From: Lachnospiraceae bacterium
GTDB lineage: Bacteria > Bacillota > Clostridia > Lachnospirales > Lachnospiraceae
Assembly: GCA_028724245.1 (NCBI GenBank)
Contig: JAQYDI010000129.1
Coordinates: 1-55,087 of the forward strand
DNA length: 55,087 nucleotides
Direction of reading: 5' to 3'
Part shown: positions 55,064 to 55,087 of the stretch, one piece after another
Position numbering within the stretch: the first letter of the stretch is position 1
Layout of the letters: every line of letters starts with the position of its first letter
Made by a program: the position numbers and the translations under genes
The notes under the pieces: generated by a model
What the model saw: only the letters and a program-made list of their open reading frames with translations
What the model was told of the DNA's origin: nothing
The model's database searches: none

Positions 55064-55087
55064 CGGATGAAATGTGTATATTGATGT

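Overview
The window is bacterial chromosomal DNA, densely packed, mostly on the + strand, of moderate GC. It most likely comes from an anaerobic Firmicute of class Clostridia, probably the Lachnospiraceae. The clues are a Phe T-box leader with the full AGGGTGGTACCGCGG signature before pheST, a perfect HrcA CIRCE operator before htpG, sigma-A promoters (TTGACA, 17 nt, TATAAT), strong AGGAGG-type ribosome binding sites, a short-chain clostridial flavodoxin relic, a giant BadF/HgdC-type CoA-dehydratase activase, and the Firmicute gene order priA-def-fmt-rsmB-rlmN-prpC-prkC-rsgA-rpe-thiN. Species cannot be fixed from this alone. No rRNA, tRNA, CRISPR array, transposase or phage gene was found.

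Layout. 1-5.2 kb: 3' part of smc (chromosome condensation), ftsY (SRP receptor) and a threonine ammonia-lyase. 5.2-7.5 kb: an OmpR-type two-component system. 7.5-10.8 kb: hisH-hisF, ung and uppP, closed by a good terminator. 10.8-17.3 kb: an acyltransferase-3 membrane protein, then on the - strand a DMT exporter and the 1416-residue activase. 17.4-24.7 kb: CorA-like transporter, a rhomboid-fold protein without its catalytic residues, pyruvate kinase, topoisomerase III, a left-handed beta-helix protein, and a YihY/BrkB protein on the - strand. 24.7-28.7 kb: T-box-controlled pheS-pheT with a strong terminator.

28.8-31.4 kb is the only accessory-looking pocket. It holds a flavodoxin gene that has lost its 5' end but keeps a promoter and a dyad operator, two overlapping AT-rich genes of unknown function resembling orphan immunity genes, a hairpin-rich non-coding stretch with a broken mini-ORF, a His/Cys-repeat protein, and a palindromic repeat element.

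31.4-55 kb returns to core genes. A ClpP/TepA-like protease lies divergent from ftsK/spoIIIE. Then come murE-murF-priA-def-fmt-(zinc peptidase)-rsmB-rlmN-PP2C-PASTA kinase-rsgA-rpe-thiN-maf and a PrsA-like lipoprotein, and finally CIRCE-htpG. The long run links wall precursor synthesis, replication restart, protein N-terminal formylation and deformylation, rRNA methylation, ribosome assembly and Ser/Thr phosphorylation that senses the wall.

No complete new multi-gene defence or metabolic system can be claimed. The best leads are the operator-fused flavodoxin relic, a family of inverted repeats sharing GGTAACTGTTCAG (one of which encodes the end of the ClpP-like protein), the AT-rich gene pair with an apparent non-AUG start, the His/Cys-repeat protein, and the pseudo-rhomboid with a metal-binding tail.
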